DNA of 8,844 nucleotides from an archaeon (GTDB lineage Archaea; Asgardarchaeota; Hermodarchaeia; Hermodarchaeales; Hermodarchaeaceae), in NCBI GenBank assembly GCA_016550485.1, contig JABXGV010000154.1:1-8844 (forward strand), given 5' to 3'. Both the position numbers and the translations under genes were made by a program. The notes under the pieces are model-generated. The model saw only the letters and a program-made list of their open reading frames with translations, was not told the origin of the DNA and did no database searches. Shown here piece after piece: positions 7,514 to 8,844 of the stretch. The number at the start of each line of letters is the position of its first letter. Position 1 is the first letter of the stretch.

Positions 7514-7858
7514 TTGCTTGTTATGAGGTTAGTCGAATTGGTAAATGCCAAGCCCATTACCACTGTTCGCCTTTTCACAATTCTACGAATTCTTGCGGGT
7601 GTAAAAGAGACACAAGTAGACGCACCCGATATTGAAGAAGTACTTGAAATACTTGTAGAACGGTTCGGGGAGAAAGTCCGCCAAATGCTTTTAGAAGAAG
7701 ATGGGGCACTCAAACGGCATTTCCATGTCCTTGTCAACGGCCGCCATATTCGGTTAATAGATGGCATCCATACCTCCCTTGAAAATGGTGATGTTGTAGC
7801 AATATTTCCTCCACTTGGTGGAGGTGATTCAACAACTTCTTCTTATAGCGTCAAGTGA
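7514..7858 (+). CDS. MoaD/ThiS-family ubiquitin-like sulfur carrier with a C-terminal tail after Gly-Gly
   Basis: A 114-residue beta-grasp protein. TTVRLFTILRILAG (17-29) is the typical first strand and helix, EVLEILVERFG (42-52) the second helix, HVLVNGRHIRL (71-81) the later strand, and GDVVAIFPPLGGG (92-104) the C-terminal Gly-Gly motif. Family members are adenylated at the terminal Gly-Gly by an E1-like enzyme and carry sulfur for molybdopterin or thiolated tRNA/thiamine, or serve as archaeal protein modifiers (SAMPs). Here ten residues (DSTTSSYSVK) follow the glycines, so activation would require clipping. No MoaE, MoaB or E1-like gene lies in the window, so its pathway is open. Start: AAAGGATGA supports TTG at 7514 (spacing about 7); ATG at 7523 is a plausible alternative giving 111 residues. 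A 7-bp stem at 7808-7824 encodes the PPLGG region and probably just reflects codon choice. It ends 5 bases from the convergent GGGP synthase. Confidence 0.85.
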   Translation: MLVMRLVELVNAKPITTVRLFTILRILAGVKETQVDAPDIEEVLEILVERFGEKVRQMLLEEDGALKRHFHVLVNGRHIRLIDGIHTSLENGDVVAIFPPLGGGDSTTSSYSVK

Positions 7859-7863
7859 TAGTG

Positions 7864-8631
7864 CTAACTCTTTTGTTTAGCTTTTTGGATAGCCTGAATT
7901 GTATTTGACAGAGACTTACCGCCATCTTCTCGGATGGTTCGCTCCACTATAGTGCCTTGGACGATAATATCTGCTCCTGATGCAGCCACAGCGGCGGCCT
8001 CTTTGGGAGTTGTAATACCTCCACCAACGGCACGGGGGATATCCAAGTACTTTGATACGGCTTCAACCATTGGAAGAGGAACTGCATTATCAGCACCTGA
8101 ACCAGCTTCGAGATAGACCATACTGAATCCTAAATACTGGGCGGCAAGTGCATAACCGAGCGCAATTTCTGGTTTATGTCGGGGTATTAGTCGTGCGTCA
8201 CCTACATACCCAGCAGTGCCACCAGGATCCACAATTAAGTAGGCCATAGATATTGGTTCGAGATTGAACTGCTTGATATACCGCGCCCCCAATGTCTGTA
8301 CATCAACAATCCAATAGGTCGTTCGAGAATTAAGAAGACTCATAAAAAACACTGCATCAGCGAAACGAGAGAGCCCTGAAACATTGCCAGGAAAGAGAAT
8401 AACTGGGATGTGTACCTCTCGCTTGATTTTTTGTAGTGTCTCATCGATAATGCCAAAGGCGGTAGATCCTCCCACCATAATTCCATTGGACCCTGCCTGC
8501 TCAGCTAGCTTGGCAATTTGCGCAGCATCTTTAGGGGTCTGTTTGTGGGGATCAGGGTCTATGAGCGTTAGATGAACTATCCCGTGCTCTTTTATGGTTT
8601 CTAGTATGGTATTCCATGTCGTGTTTGTCAT
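7864..8631 (-). CDS. Geranylgeranylglyceryl-phosphate synthase (GGGP synthase)
   Basis: A 255-residue prenyltransferase with a TIM-barrel fold that joins geranylgeranyl diphosphate to sn-glycerol-1-phosphate, the first committed step of archaeal ether lipids. Motifs in order: HLTLIDPD (20-27, metal/substrate region), VGGS (53-56), PGN (81-83), YLEAGSGA (173-180, phosphate-binding), VGGGI (202-206) and QGT (225-227). The closest look-alikes are heptaprenylglyceryl-phosphate synthases (PcrB) of Firmicutes; the archaeal-style motifs favour GGGP synthase. The ATG at 8631 gives the standard N-terminus; a GTG at 8691 would add 20 residues and run through the TATA-like box, so it is unlikely. No Shine-Dalgarno is seen, fitting a short-leader transcript. 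It converges on the MoaD-like gene. It is the clearest indicator that the window is archaeal. Confidence 0.94.
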   Translation of the reverse strand: MTNTTWNTILETIKEHGIVHLTLIDPDPHKQTPKDAAQIAKLAEQAGSNGIMVGGSTAFGIIDETLQKIKREVHIPVILFPGNVSGLSRFADAVFFMSLLNSRTTYWIVDVQTLGARYIKQFNLEPISMAYLIVDPGGTAGYVGDARLIPRHKPEIALGYALAAQYLGFSMVYLEAGSGADNAVPLPMVEAVSKYLDIPRAVGGGITTPKEAAAVAASGADIIVQGTIVERTIREDGGKSLSNTIQAIQKAKQKS

Positions 8632-8665
8632 ACAGAATCTAGTTTCGTGTTTGGTACTCTGATGG

Positions 8666-8673
8666 TTTATAAG
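8666..8673 (-). promoter_or_regulatory. TATA-like box for the GGGP synthase gene
   Basis: On the minus strand CTTATAAA is centred about 38 bases before the ATG at 8631. With typical archaeal spacing of about 25 bases from TATA to transcription start, the leader would be about 13 bases, consistent with the absent Shine-Dalgarno. Read from sequence; no experimental support. Confidence 0.45.
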
Positions 8674-8758
8674 TTTACTAGACCGTTGCACACGGCTTAC
8701 CTAAACTGGACACTTGGTCTATGAAGTGTATAGATGTATAGAAAGACGCCGGCAGTTG

Positions 8759-8844
8759 CTAGACCCACTGTCCTAGAAGCTTAGTGATGCCTGATGGAAG
8801 CTTCACAGTGCCTTTCTCCCAATCGACAGTAATCATTTTCCGTA
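8759..8844 (-). CDS. Probable 3' end of an unidentified gene, cut by the window edge
   Basis: The minus strand is open from the window edge to TAG at 8759-8761. Within it an ATG at 8836 would give a 25-residue peptide, MITVDWEKGTVKLPSGITK and so on, so this is either the tail of a gene outside the window or a tiny ORF. The sequence has normal protein-like composition but I cannot name a family. Shifting by -1 near 8771 would continue into a hydrophobic stretch (VGLATAGVFLYIYTL) ending at a TAA at 8697-8699, so a frameshift or sequencing error is possible but unproven. Confidence 0.35.
   Translation of the reverse strand, partial: RKMITVDWEKGTVKLPSGITKLLGQWV

Noticed and set aside
7808..7824. 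CCTCCAC-TTG-GTGGAGG hairpin as a terminator or attenuator.
   Set aside because: It lies inside the MoaD-like coding region encoding Pro-Pro-Leu-Gly-Gly and has no T tract after it.
7864..8691. Longer GGGP synthase starting at GTG 8691.
   Set aside because: The extra 20 residues have no family counterpart and overlap the TATA-like box; the ATG at 8631 gives the standard N-terminus.

Overview
The window looks like chromosomal DNA of an archaeon. The strongest marker is a complete geranylgeranylglyceryl-phosphate (GGGP) synthase (7864-8631, minus strand), the enzyme that starts archaeal ether-lipid synthesis. Supporting signs are a small archaeal-type HTH protein, a TATA-like box with a short leader upstream of the lipid gene, and a giant S-layer-like surface protein rich in N-glycosylation sequons. 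The base composition is moderate and the style would fit an Asgard/Thorarchaeota- or Bathyarchaeota-like genome, but nothing here proves a lineage.

Layout. 11-229 (+) is a small helix-turn-helix protein, possibly cut by the window edge. 230-445 is a convergent intergenic stretch with repeated short hairpins. 446-3880 (-) is a 1144-residue membrane-anchored protein: N-terminal membrane segment, transglutaminase-like domain, about six Ig-like modules, second membrane segment, cytoplasmic DUF4129-like tail. 3996-4730 (+) is an unrecognised helical protein, transcribed divergently from the surface protein. 4823-6649 (+) is glmS. 6646-7446 (-) is a TatD-family hydrolase overlapping the end of glmS by four bases. 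7514-7858 (+) is a MoaD/ThiS-type ubiquitin-like protein, divergent from tatD. 7864-8631 (-) is GGGP synthase, convergent with the MoaD-like gene across a 5-base gap. 8759-8844 (-) is probably the 3' end of another gene.

How the genes fit together. There is no clear multi-gene operon; strands alternate and convergent ends are tightly packed. GlmS makes glucosamine-6-phosphate for UDP-GlcNAc, which archaea use for surface glycans, and GGGP synthase makes membrane lipid precursors. With the sequon-rich surface protein they give the window a loose cell-envelope theme, but that link is inference.

The main oddities are: (1) the transglutaminase-like domain keeps the catalytic His and Asp but has glycine at the cysteine position and no cysteine elsewhere in that domain; (2) the MoaD-like protein has ten residues after its Gly-Gly, so it would need trimming before C-terminal activation; (3) a helical orphan gene shares a divergent intergenic region with the surface protein.
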